Assembly: GCA_033439685.1 (NCBI GenBank)
Contig: JAUEDM010000002.1
Coordinates: forward strand, 5,456,001 to 5,520,000
Reading direction: 5' to 3'
Source: Apodospora peruviana
Lineage: Eukaryota > Ascomycota > Sordariomycetes > Sordariales > Lasiosphaeriaceae
Length of the DNA: 64,000 nt
Made by a program: the position numbers and the translations under genes. The stretch's first letter is position 1. The number at the start of each line of letters is the position of its first letter. Of this stretch, positions 23,990 through 36,300 are shown one piece after another. Below the pieces are notes generated by a model, which saw only the letters and a program-made list of their open reading frames with translations, was not told the DNA's origin and ran no database searches.

Positions 23990-26900
23990 CTAAGACTGCC
24001 ACATGTACTCGCTCAAACCAAGCAACTTATCCGCCATCTGCCTCCTCGCGGCCGCCGCAACGCCCCTCTCCGGATCCGCTAACTGCTCGCTGTAACAAAG
24101 CTCAACAAGCGCCTTGAGCTCATCATACGTAAACCGATGATTATCATCCTTTCCCCCTCTCCTCACCTCCTTACCACCCTCCCCATCACCACCCTCCTCT
24201 ACACCAGTAGAAGAAGCATCCTCCTTCGCCTTAAGCACAATAGCATCAACCCCCTTATCAAACAACTCAAAATAATTCGCCGCCCTTACCAAATCCACCC
24301 CAGCCTCGATATTCTTCAAATTCTGCTGCAGCACCAAAATGTTCAGCTGCATCCTTCCACAACCCTTAGCGTTCATCGGCGCCGTCATCGACGCCCGCCC
24401 AATCAGATAGCTATTGATCAGCAAGCCCAAACCGCGCCTCATGAAACCGACTTCCTTCTCCCTCAGAAAGCGGCACGTAATTTCATCGTAGGCCACCATC
24501 TCGCCGTTCAACCCCAAAATCTCCTGGTCCGGCTCGTTGACCTCCTGCTCCAGCAGGTACGGCGCCGCCGTCTCCGGCGAGAGCGCCGTCTGGAGACTCT
24601 GGATGATCCGGCACCGGACTTCCATGTGCAGGTTGCGCAGCGCCGTAGACGCGAGTTCTTCGTAGGACGACAGGATGCTGTCGAAGGATCTGTATCATCA
24701 TATTATTAGCATGCCTCTAAAAACGGCAAATGTAGAGACGGAAGAAAAACATACTGCACAGTCTCCTGCGTCATGGGCAAATACACCGGCCCCTCCTCCG
24801 CCGCGGCAGCCTTATTCGGATCGTTCAGCAGCGTCCAGCGCTTCTTCTCCGGCTTTGGCAGGCTCGACCGCGACGAGTCCGCCTCGTTCCTCGTGATGTG
24901 CCGCAGGCCCAACACTTTAACCGACAACCACTTCATGCTCGTGTACAGCAGACACAGCGACGAGATGGTATCCCGGTCCTGAATAATGTCGCTAACCTCC
25001 AGCTTGTTATCCGTGGTATGCCGAATTAAAAGGGCTACCTCCTTTTCAAGCAGCTCCTCGTACTCCTCATCAGCAGTATTGTTATCCGCCGCAGCCCGCC
25101 AGAGCTTCTGCATGACCTCGTAAATCTCGCTCGGTTCCAGCGCCAGCACCGCCGACGCCCTCAGCATGCGCGGCATTTTCGTCTGCTGCTGCTGCGCAAC
25201 TTGGGCAGCCAGCATCGCTGTACCTATCCCATCTTCTCCACCACCTTCCTCCTGCGTCTTCGTCACCAGCGCCTTGTACCAGCTAAAGCACCGATCATAG
25301 TACCGTAGCATCTGCGTGATAATCAGCGAGCTCAGCGCCTGATCGTGGGGTATCGTGCCCAACATCCTGCAGAAAGCCGTAACGACCGTGAAAAACGCCG
25401 TCGTGCCTTTAAAGATCGGCCGCCGCGCGACACGGTTCCAGTTCGCGTCCTGCTGGAACGCGTCCGCCTCCCCAAAGACCGTGTCCGACAGCTTGCCGAG
25501 CGTCTCGTCCAGCTGCGGCTGGAAGACATTCACCAAGAAATTATCGAGGAACGACGTCAGCGTGCTGGTGGCCAGGTCCGAGCCGGGCGGGACGATGTTC
25601 TTAAGGCGCTGCAGGAACACCAGCGTCGGCGGGAGCAGTAGGCTCATGTTGAAGACGCTCGGCTCGACCAGCGATTTATACGTGCCCGCCGTCTGCTGGC
25701 TGCTCCCGCTGCCAAACCCGATGATGGAACCACCATTCCCACCAGTAGTACCCTTCCTAGCAGTCACCGCAGCAGTCGAGCCGCCCTTCTTGCCGGCGTC
25801 TCCGCCCTTGCGAGCAGTATTGGACGCGGTCAACCCGGGCACCGCGGCGCGGATAATACTGTCCAAAGCTTCATACTCGGTCGCCATCTCGGGTGACTTG
25901 GCGTCCACCTCTGCAAACTTGAAGAGGTGATCCCGCGCGCCGTTGTCGGCTTTGGTCCCGCCATTCATCAGCCGCGGCGACGAGCTGAACTGATAAACAT
26001 CCGCGTCGGTCGTGACATAGTTGTGCAAAAGCGAGCGAATCTCGTTCTGATACAGATTCCAAAGCTCCTTGAAGCTGCCCAGCAGCACGCTATTGTTACC
26101 CGCGCCCTCGCGGCGGATCAGCGCCTTGATGGCCTCGTGGAAGACGCGGTGGCCCTCGGCGATGGCCTCGAACTTGCCGTACAACGTCCAGAGCAGATCG
26201 TAAATAACGTCGGCGCGCATCTGCGTCTCGCGGGGGCCGTACATGTGCAGGCCTAGCGACCCCGAGGGTCCGCCGCCCCGCAGCGAGCTGGGGTGCTTCT
26301 GGTCCACGTCGTTGATGGTCTCGTTGACGACCGTAAAGAGCTCAACCGGCAGCCGCTGCTTCAGCATGTCGACCGCCGCTTCCAGTCTGCCCAGCTTGTT
26401 AAGCGACTCCACCAGTAGCGTCACGTACGAGAACGTGTCGGCCTCGGGGTTCTTTTGCGGGTCTTCGGCCGCCGATCTCTCCCAGTCGATCGTGTCCAGG
26501 ATGGTATGGAACGGCGCCATGGCCTGCGACGACTCTCCGTAGCCACCATCATTGAAAGCGCCCTGGTGTTTAGAGAGGTTCTGCCAGCGGTCCTGGCAGT
26601 ACGGAGACTTGAGGTACAAATGCTCGTGCAGCTCCTCGACCAGAATGTCCATCAGGGCAGTCTCTTGGTTCGCCAGGTAGCCCCTCAGATCACTGAGCGC
26701 GCCAATCCCGTCCAGCTCAGGTTTTCTCAGCTTCCGTAGAGCGTTCTGCAAGACCTCGACGGCGGTGAGGAAACGCTTCTCCGATATCCTCGCCTCCAGC
26801 TGGTCCGGCACGGCCCGGAGGTCGTCCAGCTCGTTGAGCGTCTGCAGCACGTCATCGTACATGCGCGACGTCGTGTGGAGCTTCTTAAGCTCCGGGTCTG

Positions 26901-27513
26901 TGGTGCACAGGGCTGTCTTGGACGCGGCTAGCGACTCTTTAAGCGCGCGCACCTTCTTCTGCGAGGTCTGGATGCTGCCCTGGATCTTGTGGAAGGTGCC
27001 GATGGAGCTGTTGAATCCCTGGTGGTAGTCGTGGACGATGTTCTTGAGCGAGTCCTGCAGGTACTTGTGCGTCTTTTGGAAGTTGCGGTACTCGTGGGCG
27101 CGGCCGACGGAGCTTGTGTCGAGGAGCTGCAGGGCCAGCTGCACGGGGATGCAATCGGTCTCGCACATGGCCGGCCATTCCTGCTTAATCAACTCCAGCA
27201 CCTTGGTGATCTGACGTTCAGCGTTGGTCTCGTACCCGCGCTGGGCTGAGCGCGGCGGGGGCGCATACTGGGCTTGCATTGTGCTGTTGGAATTCGCGCT
27301 TCGGGAAGGAGGCGGAGGTCTCGAGCTCGCCGTGGTCAGCTGGGATGATCCGTAGCGATTGCTGTTCACGCTTCGGACGGAGTTGTCGTCAGGTTGGGAA
27401 GAGGCGTAGCGGTCACTGCCGTAGCCCTCGCCGAACGGATCGTAGTCACCTTCTGGGCTGCCGAGGTTGCCATAGGTGCCGTTCCGGTACGGACGATTGG
27501 ATCTGCCCGACAT
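23990..27513 (-). CDS. SEC8: Exocyst complex component Sec8 (EXOC4)
   Basis: Subunit of the octameric exocyst, which tethers secretory vesicles to the plasma membrane at growing tips and septa. Two exons (27513-24755 and 24689-23990) join to 1,152 residues, normal for fungal Sec8. Residues 1 to about 90 are a Ser/Gly/Pro-rich disordered leader (MSGRSNRPYRNGTYG). The Sec8 N-terminal helical region follows (ITKVLELIKQEWPAMCETDC, FHKIQGSIQTSQKKVRALKE, HTTSRMYDDVLQTLNELDDL). The rest is the helical rod expected of exocyst subunits. The splice at GTGCA/ATCC gives VQSFDSILSSYEELASTALR, restoring the frame into the conserved C-terminal part, which ends LLGLSEYMWQS. It shares its upstream region with RAI1. 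Confidence 0.95.
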
Positions 27514-28029
27514 ACTGTAAGGGGCTATCGGACTGTAGTGCGCATGCGCTTCATCATTGAGCCGTGCATATGATGAATATGATGTCGTATGTCAATTCAG
27601 TGTTGTTGTGTCGTTATCAGCAGGTGCCTTGTAACGATCAATGCGGACGGGACTCATGCTCTATGCGGGAGGGAGGGAGGCGGAATAATGAATGCACTGC
27701 CGGTTGACACTTGACGCGCGACGCTTGGGGCACAGACAGCCCCGGACAAGGGCCTTGCTTGCGCCCAAACCTTAATTTCACAGCACCTCTTCTGCTACTT
27801 TCAGTCTCACATCTTATCTTCCTAGATACCTTAGTCACTCCTTCAGGAAGACAACGCGGCAGCCACGCCCGACACCGAATGAATGCCGGGCCCAAAGCCA
27901 GCGAGGGTTCTTCCGACTAGGTTCCCTGCAAAACGGCCCTATCCTAGTGGCTACAAATACAATTCTCTTCGCGATCTCGTTAACCGCGGCACAACCGCCC
28001 ATCCGATCAAGGAAAGGCGCGACTCCCCG
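27514..28029. promoter_or_regulatory. Divergent SEC8-RAI1 promoter region
   Basis: 516 bases separate the SEC8 ATG from the preferred RAI1 ATG, so both promoters must fit here. No clear TATA box. An alternative in-frame RAI1 ATG at 27883 would shorten the region to 369 bases. Confidence 0.6.
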
Positions 28030-29689
28030 ATGACCGCCGCTCTGTTCCCCGTTCACCCCGATCGCTTCAGAGGCGAGAGCGATCCGGTGAAGCGTCCAAA
28101 GGAGTTTGCCTGCTTCTCATACGACCAGGAGCACCGCTTTCGTCTGGACGATTCATCACTGAAATGGTACTACCCGCCGACCCTGGGCGCAGACCTGTCC
28201 AAAGGCTTTGAGGACTTCATAAAACACGACGACAGCATCGATGAGCACCTCGACAGTCTCCTGGCCACCATAGCACATCATGAGAAAGAGACGGGCAAAC
28301 CGATTGATGCTCATGTCGTCACATGGAGAGGCATGATGGCAAAGGTGTGTATACATGTACTCGAACTCACTCACTACAATACTTGATTTACTGACAAAAG
28401 AGTCGCAGATCATGGCAGTTCCCTTTGAACCGCGCGATGGGTAGGGATCATCTCACGAAGCTCTGAGGATATGCTAACTCACTCATGTCTTCAGATTTGA
28501 AATGAATGCTACCCTATACAGGGTGTGTGCTCCTCTGCCTGCCTCCCCAGACATTTTGATCTTGTATGCTTATGTTGAAAGCTAACCCCGGTTTGAAGGG
28601 CACAATGTAAGCAAACTACCATATTCCGCTCTCTATTCATTTTGCTAATGACAACAAGATTTATCGAAGAGAACCATGGTTTCAAACGAGGCCAAGAAGA
28701 GCTCAAGCAATTCTACAAAAACCCAATCCCGATGGAGGTCATGTCATTCTGGGGTAAGCAGCGCACTGATTGAAGAAAGATTTAACTCATCATGAATACT
28801 TTCAGGATACAAATTCGAAACCCTCTCCACTCTACCTGCGCCCTGGGGTGAGACATCAAGAGAGTACATCGAGTCGCGCGACACACAGGTCGTCAACAAC
28901 AAGGAGCAGTACTGCTCCGTCGTCCGCACAGGTTTAGGAAAGTCCATACTATGTCTCGGAGGCGAGGTTGACGCAAGTGAGTTTCTGTTCCCTGACCTAC
29001 CTGCCTGCCTAATCGCAAAAACTAGTATGGGACTCCAAGCCCGATCCTCCCGGAGCGACCACCAACTGGGTCGAGCTCAAGACCACAGCCGAGCTTATCA
29101 AGGAAACGGACATGGACAACTTCGAGAACAAGGTCATGAAGTGGTGGATCCAGTCCTTCCTGCTCGGCGTGCCCAAGATCATCGCCGGCTTCAGGTCGCG
29201 CGACGGCATCCTCGTCTCGACGCAGGAGATCGCGACCATTGACATCCCGAACATGGTAAAGCAACGCAACAGGGCCCGCTGGGACGGGAATGTCTGCATT
29301 AACTTTGCGAGTGCATTTTTAGAGTGTATGTCTTCCTCATTTATGTTTGGTTCACCATCCATCTCCCCCTGTGCCCGTCAATCTTACCTGCTGTATTGAT
29401 AGGGCTCCGCCAAATCATAACCGACGAAGGCGTCTGGCGAGTCCGCTACTCGCGGCGCGCGGCCCATATCGAAGTCTTTAGGATCGAAGAGGTCGGCCAT
29501 GGCAGTATCATTACCGAAGAGTTTATGAACTGGAGAATCAAGCTTGACAGAGCTGTTGCTGCCGCCACTGAAGCCGTTGTTGCTTCTGAGGAAGTAGAAC
29601 AAGAACCTGTAGAAACCGAGCAGCAAGTAACGACCACCACCACCACAACGCTCCCTGATGCTGCTGCTGCTGCTACCAGTGCAGCGTGA
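28030..29689 (+). CDS. RAI1: Rai1/DXO family decapping nuclease
   Basis: Rai1 family enzyme. It removes incomplete or abnormal 5' caps in mRNA quality control and, in yeasts, binds and activates the 5'-3' exonuclease Rat1 in the nucleus. Eight exons (28030-28344, 28409-28440, 28495-28522, 28599-28606, 28659-28753, 28806-28976, 29026-29325, 29403-29689) give 411 residues. Family motifs: RPKEFACFSYD, HVVTWRGMMAKIMAVPFEPR, GGEVDAIWD (acidic metal-binding pair in GEVD, 212-215) and WVELKTT (231-237, catalytic Glu and Lys). Exon four is only 8 bases long. The start at 28030 puts MTAALFPVHPDRFRG just before the conserved region; an upstream in-frame ATG at 27883 would add 49 residues rich in Pro, Arg and Lys. 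The C-terminal Glu/Thr/Ala tail is low complexity. Confidence 0.95.
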
Positions 29690-31468
29690 GACCAGCCGGT
29701 GGCATGCCCAAAAGGTGGAGAAGCTGTCGTCAGTGTAGTAGGTTAGTAAGGTAACTCGCGTACTTACTATCTGAGCATTGTCGCGATGCCTACCGAGGTA
29801 CCGTACCTTACATACATAGGTACCTAGAAGTAGCGTATTGGATACCTTACCTTCGTACCTGCGTACTTGATCAACGATGGGGGGAGGGGAAGGCCAGGCG
29901 AAACAATTGCCATGATAGGGAAATAGGCCCGCCACCGACCGGGTGACAATAAAGGATATATAACGACCATTAAATTCCATCTAACCCTCTATCTGGACCA
30001 TGTTGGTTGCCAGGTGCGACGATACTCCTGCTATATATATCCTTAGCCGCCCCGGGTATATTTACTCAACAGCAATGTCGGTTGTGTTTACATGAAGATG
30101 ATTGAGCAACGGGATATCGGAATGGATATGAACTGAGTTTGGGGATTGATCATCTGTCTAGATGTATAGCCCATCATGTAACCATAATTCAGATACCCAA
30201 GGCACCTACCTGCCTCTACGATAGCACAAGATATTCATTTGCATACCCCGATTCCTTCATCTATTCTCGCACTGTAGACTTCTCCGTCTCCATGCATACA
30301 CAAGTAATGACAAACAAAACAAAATGGGTTGTGGTACTTTATTCTTCGATCTTTGTAATATTTATTGGTTCTCAAAAACCCGGAAAGGACTGATACTATA
30401 TAGATACCTCGATTACAGTTGCCTGCCAATATTATATCGCTGGCTATTTAGTATAGCGGCCATATGCACACACACATACATCCTCCTCAACACTTTCTCT
30501 GGTGTTTGCCTGTCTGTCTGTCGCAACGCCAAAACTATCCCTTCAAACCCCTGAACCGTCCACCAAACTTCCCAGTTTAGCCCAACCCAGTCAGCCGATC
30601 CCACCAGTCCAACTCCAGCCCGAACCAAAACCAACACCCACCTCTCTCTGCTCCTCTTTCTTCCTCTGTCTCTTATGCAAAAACCAAACAACCAGCTTCC
30701 ACTCCGCAAATCCTGTCCTCCTCTGATGTTTCTCCTGATATATATAACCGCCCAATTCCCAACCAGCCATGCCATACCCGCGTAATCCTTCTCTTTTATT
30801 ATGCAGATGATGCAACATACGTCGTTATAATATCAGGGTATGGAGAAAAAAAAGGGACTAGTATCCCCCTCCAAAAACGTTTTAAACAGAAAAGAAAATT
30901 CGTGAGGGTAGACGGATAGATGATGATGGTTGATGCAAGAAACAAGGAGAATCGTTCCAATCATTCCCAACTGATGACACACTATCAAGTTTTCAAACTT
31001 TTTGTGTGTGCAGAATTTTCAAACCTCCCTCCACACCATTGTACAGACAGGCCACCTTAGGTCGACGTCGACCGATAACTGTAAAAGCAAATAGCCAGAC
31101 CACAGAGCATGACAAACAGACAAACCCCATCTAGGAATGCGGGTATCAAAATAAGATATCCCCACGTCGCCGTGAGGACACAAAACACTCGCACTCGCGC
31201 ACAAAATGAAAACAAAAAAAAAGCAATCTTGGCCACCCACCCACGCTTTCTCTCCATTTTGGTATACGAAATCACAAAAACATTGACCAAGGATAAAAGC
31301 ATAACCCAAAACAAAAGTACACGGTAAAGACAGATAGTGAAAGTAGAAACGAGGTCGAAATATGATGGTATCGGGGTTTACATGGGCTTCGTTCGTGTGG
31401 GACAAACAAAGATAACGAGATAAAAGATGAACTTCCCTAAACCGGCATCGTTTGAGATGAGTATATGT
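29690..31468. other. Convergent spacer between RAI1 and the C2H2 gene
   Basis: 1.8 kb tail-to-tail region expected to hold two 3' UTRs. It contains a dense run of AGGTACCT/CTTACC-like words at about 29,740-29,870 and long A-rich and C-rich stretches. No gene or RNA recognised. Confidence 0.6.
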
Positions 31469-33214
31469 TCAGTACATCCGGTCCCCAAACGCCAGCTCGC
31501 GGCCATGATCATCGTCATAGACCGTTGACGCACCACTACCCGCCACACTCTCTTCCTCAGCATCGAACATCTCGTACGCACCATGCAGATCACCCCGCGA
31601 GTTGGGGCTAATCAAGGGATGATGTGATCGGTTTGTTGTACTGTAGGACGCGGGGTGGCTGAACCCATGATGCGGAACGGGATGAAGAAGCGGCGTGTTC
31701 AAGATCTGCGGGAGTCCATGCATGTGAGGGGTATTATACACGGAAGCGTGCGGAGCATGGGTTGAAGTCGTAGACGTCGGAGTAGTCGGCGTGACGAGTT
31801 GGGTGACCGGCTTAACCTTGTGGTGTTTCCCTCGACCCTTGATACCTTTGTTACTGTGCTTGTACAGACTCGAAAAGTACTCCCAGAGTTGTATGTCCTC
31901 CTTGGATACCGTAGACGAGTCGATGGTCGCAAACTTGGAGATAAGTGCCTCCAAGGTTTTACTGTGAAACTTGTTCTGGTGGACCTGTGCCAAGTGCAGA
32001 ACAAATTGGTCTTAATGTCTATTCTTTTGCGAGGACTTGGGGTAAACAAGGAACGATGTCGTACCTTAAGATTCCCAAGTTGGGTGAATTGCTTGTCACA
32101 TTTGTCCAGGTGGCAAACATATGGCTTTGTTTTGCTGTGGGAACTTGCGTGTGCTCGAAGATTACCGCGCTGGGGGAAGCGCTTGCCGCACTCTGAACAG
32201 GTATATGGCCTTTCACCCGTGTGTCGACGTTCATGGATCTGCAACTGGTTAGATGATGAGGGGAACCCAACAGTATAGTAGCGATACTTACTTTCTGGTT
32301 GCCGAGTTGCGAGAACCGTTTTCCACAGCCAAAGTTGCAGACCTACTCTGTTAGATACAGGACACGACTGAATGTTGGAGCTGGCTCACATATGGCTGCT
32401 CCCCGGTATGAGAACGAATGTGGGTGACGAGATGGGTCTTCTGAGAGAATGTCTTGGAGCACCCGGGGATAGTGCATAGGTATCTCTTTTTATTCAACCT
32501 CCGTTGCTGCAGGTGCGGCTCTTGCGTCTGTTGAGGATGCAGTGATGCTCGGGGTACTTGTAGTGTCTGCTGTGGCAGCGGTACCCTGAATTGTTGCTGC
32601 CGCGGAGGAGACGGTGTTGCAAGCTGACATGGTCAGAACCAAACAGTTGAAGCATTTCGTAATGCCATGCTTACCTGCTCCATCTTTATATCATGGCGCG
32701 GGGTGCCTTGATCTTGTTCTGTCTTGAGCTCGGTTGGTACGGGCTCAGCCCCGCCTTTGGCCTGGATGGTCTTCATGAGCGCATCTATACGGGTTCTGCC
32801 CACCACCTCTGGTGTTTCCTCGACTGTGGGACCGGACACCATGGTCCTGGAGTCCGTGGATTGGTTTGAGACGATCGACCTGGTCGACAACTGACCGTCA
32901 CTTTTGACTGACGGACTTGGACTGTGCCTTGGATCCTGATATCTCTGGCCAACGTCAGCAGTGGGTGGCATAACCCGGAGCTGCGGCCGGTTGGGATAGT
33001 GCCTGAACGGCGAGCCCAGGACTGGAGTCGGTGTATACGAGTTCGTATATCCGCCAAATGTCACAGGCGGCAGACATGGCAAATACTGAGGAGCTGTCAT
33101 GGAAGTCATGGGCGCCGTGCTAAACTGAGGAAAGAACTGGGGAGCCATGGTGGGTCGGTGCAGAGGCGCCGAGGTTACCGATCGTGAGTCGTAAGACATG
33201 ACGGCCGGATCCAT
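31469..33214 (-). CDS. Four-finger C2H2 zinc-finger protein, probable transcription factor
   Basis: Five exons (33214-32675, 32623-32390, 32342-32292, 32238-32065, 31984-31469) join to 504 residues. Four tandem C2H2 fingers lie at about 228-340: YLCTIPGCSKTF..HIRSH; YVCNFGCGKRF..HERRH (C-x3-C spacing); YTCSECGKRF..HASSH; YVCHLDKCDKQF..HQNKFH. TGE(K/R)P-type linkers join the first three, and introns cut inside fingers two and four. The tail after the fingers (TLEALISKFATIDSS) is helical, then Thr/His/Pro-rich. Residues 1-180 are Pro/Ser/Thr/Gln-rich, as in activation domains. Probably a nuclear DNA-binding regulator; I cannot name the orthologue. The frame stays open 70 codons upstream of the first ATG, so the true N-terminus may lie further 5' (see findings). 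Confidence 0.88.
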
Positions 33215-33309
33215 CACGACATAATCGCCGTTTGGGTGGTGCTGTGGCCAACGAGCCCAGCCCGCGGGAGCAGGAGGTTGAGCCGTGAGAGCCAGCTTGT
33301 CGGCGGATA

Positions 33310-33337
33310 TATCTTGCTCGTTCGAACGAGCAAGATA
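33310..33337. repeat. Perfect 28-bp palindrome
   Basis: TATCTTGCTCGTTC is followed directly by its exact reverse complement GAACGAGCAAGATA, with no loop. It lies about 95 bases upstream of the first ATG of the C2H2 gene, inside the frame that continues open in front of that ATG. Confidence 0.97.
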
Positions 33338-36300
33338 CGAAAAGGGTTCTTGCGAGAGCCCAACGCAAGGGGTTTGTGTAAACGTGGATAGCCCCGCAGC
33401 GGCCCGGGTGAGACGATCAGGCGGTCAGATCGGATGTTGAGACCGGTGATGACGAGAGTGAAGTCGTCAGTCGTAACGGTGGAGGAGGATGACGAGAGTG
33501 AAAAATGAGGTAAAGCAAAAGCCCACCGAACAGAAAGACAAGGAAATGAGAGGCGATCAGTATGAGGCCTAGATTATATGATTGTAGCCGTCATGTAGCA
33601 GTTAGTTATGCTGGCCGTCCAAGGAGACAGGACAGACAAAGATAGATCTGGGGTGACAGGACCGGTATATCAATACTTCATCGGCGCCAGGGTATGTACG
33701 GGGTAGGGACAGGGACCAGTGTGGCAGCTAGGTTACGGGATCTCAACGATACCAACCGATTGGAATGGCCTCTCTTCGGAGATCGTGTTCAAATATACCT
33801 AGGCGTCTCCATGCTAGCGTCCCTAATAGAATGGGATGCCACCACCATCCACCGGGCCAGCCAGGCAGGACGAGGCAATGTACTTCTGGCCCTGGGCATA
33901 TGGTGTCGAATACTCCGTAGGTACAAATTACTTGGCATCCCCGCCAGAAACGACCAGTCTCTTGTTCCTATCAGACCCCCACCACGAGGAAGGCACTGGG
34001 CCCGAGGAACATGGGTGAGGGTGCTGTGAGGTAAGTGTGTAACCCGGGTTTTCTGGGAGGGGTGACTTGGGGCGTGGACATGGAGACGTGAAGCTGGGTG
34101 GTGAGGCGGACGTATCCTTGCATGTACCCTGGGGCCTGTATCAATCGAGAGTGACATGCCTCCGTGTGAGACATTTTGGCCAAGCGTTAGCCTGGGGTCA
34201 AGTCTCCTTGATCGTGCTGGTCCTCGTCTTGCCGTCTCGACCCGTCTTCCGCTCTCTTCTCCCACCTCTCTCTCTGCTCCTCCACCAAAGGCAAGAGGAC
34301 CGGAGGAGAGCACATTCGGGGACAGCTGCATGGGTACAGTTGTCACAGAATCCGGGTTGCAGGCCGTACCGCGAGCATCCGGTCCATGGTCTCCCGAGGA
34401 CCGAGAGGCCAAGATGGCGAGTGCGTCTCGTCGAGGGCATCAATGCAGGAGTACAGGAGGGTCAAGAAGGAGGGAAGAGTTGCAGTGTGTCCGAGAAGTA
34501 TTGGACAGCCAGAGCTGATGAACTTGCATCCGTACGTGCAAAGTCGAGGTTTTCTTGCCAGGCTGGAGACGGGTTCTGACAAACCAAAGGAATCAAGTTC
34601 TGCCTGTTCCCGGTCCATTGCGTAACGGACGGAAGGTTCGTGAGGATCTGGACCTCCGACCTCGTCCACAGCGCCTTCCGGCTTGTCGTGACAATTCAGG
34701 TTCACTTCAGGGCCCTTCCCCGACGCGATTGAGACAGATTGCACGGATTGCAGTGAAGGAAAGAGCACTTGTCATGAGTCTGGGCAATCTGGGCTTTCAA
34801 AGTCGAGATGGAAAGAGCAAACGACCTGAACGACCACATCCTGAGAGGTGTGGCAGCAGGCACGGCAGATTGACAAGGGTCCTTAGTGTCAAGGCTGGAA
34901 AGGCGCTATACTGTTCACGGCAGTGACAAGCCAGAGAAGGCTTGCAACATCCACGAACAGGGTGTCTTGGGCGTGAGGCATCAATCCTAGCTCCCCTAAT
35001 CGGAACTGTGAGAGGCCAGACTAAGGCAAGGGTGCCTTGTCGTTGGGTCAATTCCACTAGTCTGATCCAGACTGTGAGGTACCCCCGGGACACCGTACGA
35101 CGGGAGGTACGGGGCTGCTTGGTGTACCGTGTGGAGCTGTGTGTGGAAGAGAACGGATCAGGTGCTGCCCTGGCTGCCTCGCGTACGCGGCAATTCCCAT
35201 TTGTGGCCACCACCATTTGATCAATCATCGTTCGACCAAAGCAAACTTTCTGGCCTTCATGGCAGTCTCGTCTTTTTATTCCGAATTGGATGCCATCACA
35301 GATTATTACGTCTGATCAAGTGGCCGATACCTCAAAGTTGGGGGTCGCAGACTGAACGTTGTTGATGGTAAGCTGTGGCGTCTTGATGCTACGGATACCA
35401 GGTACGGAAACCTAAGGTAGGTAGCAGGTTAAAGATGATGTTCACAGGACCGGGAAAACCTGGAGTACCTCCCGTCGAACCTGGGAACTGCCAGTGCACA
35501 CACTGCCGCAGCCCGGGTTACCAATACCATGGTCGTTATCTGCACTGTGGCGGCGCTGGCCAAAGCACGATCTGGCGCAGGGCAGCGCCGCCTGTTCGAA
35601 CAAGTGCGCTCCTCCGCTCGGGTCGTGTGTCTGTTCCTCCTTTCGAGTACTTCACCCTCGGCTCATCAGCCTCATAAACTTGCGCCTCTCGAGGCTTTCA
35701 TCGTCCAGTCTTGAGGCTGTCTTGCCTGGCTTGCCGTGCCTGCGTAGGGCTCGGGTCCAAACGGCTGAGATAAATTGCCCGAATCCATGTCCGCGATCCG
35801 GTATCTGCACGACTACTCGGTACCTTTTCTGTTCTTAACGGCGATCTCTGCTGTCACGGCGCCCAGACCGACGATCTCAACTTTCAAGGCTGCAATATCA
35901 CCGACGTCCAGATGCAGTATGATGCCTCGTCATTGGCGGCCAAGCCGAAAATCCGCACCAAGTACCTGCAGCATCTGTCTGTTTTTGCCCAGATCGGATT
36001 GCAGTATCTCGCGCATATGTCGAGGTCATCAGTCTGGACTCACATCTATCGAGCGAAAATCCATGATGTAGATGTATGCGTGAGCAGACGGACCGCATCA
36101 GTCACCTTGTCGGAGGGTTCCTTGCGGTTTTTCAGTCTCCTGGAAAGTGTTGTAAGACAGGGGCACGCAAACGCCAGGGGCTGGCCCCGACACTAAAACT
36201 AGATCTGTGCGTGCTGCAACAAGGATCAAGCACTGAGTTTATGTGAAGTTCAAAAGATGCGTCCTGCGGTAGGTCACCTCGGTACCAGTCGCCTAACTCG

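Noticed and set aside
1..29689. Functional link between the cap-acting genes CBC1 and RAI1
   Set aside because: They lie 26 kb apart with unrelated genes between them, so proximity gives no evidence of a unit.
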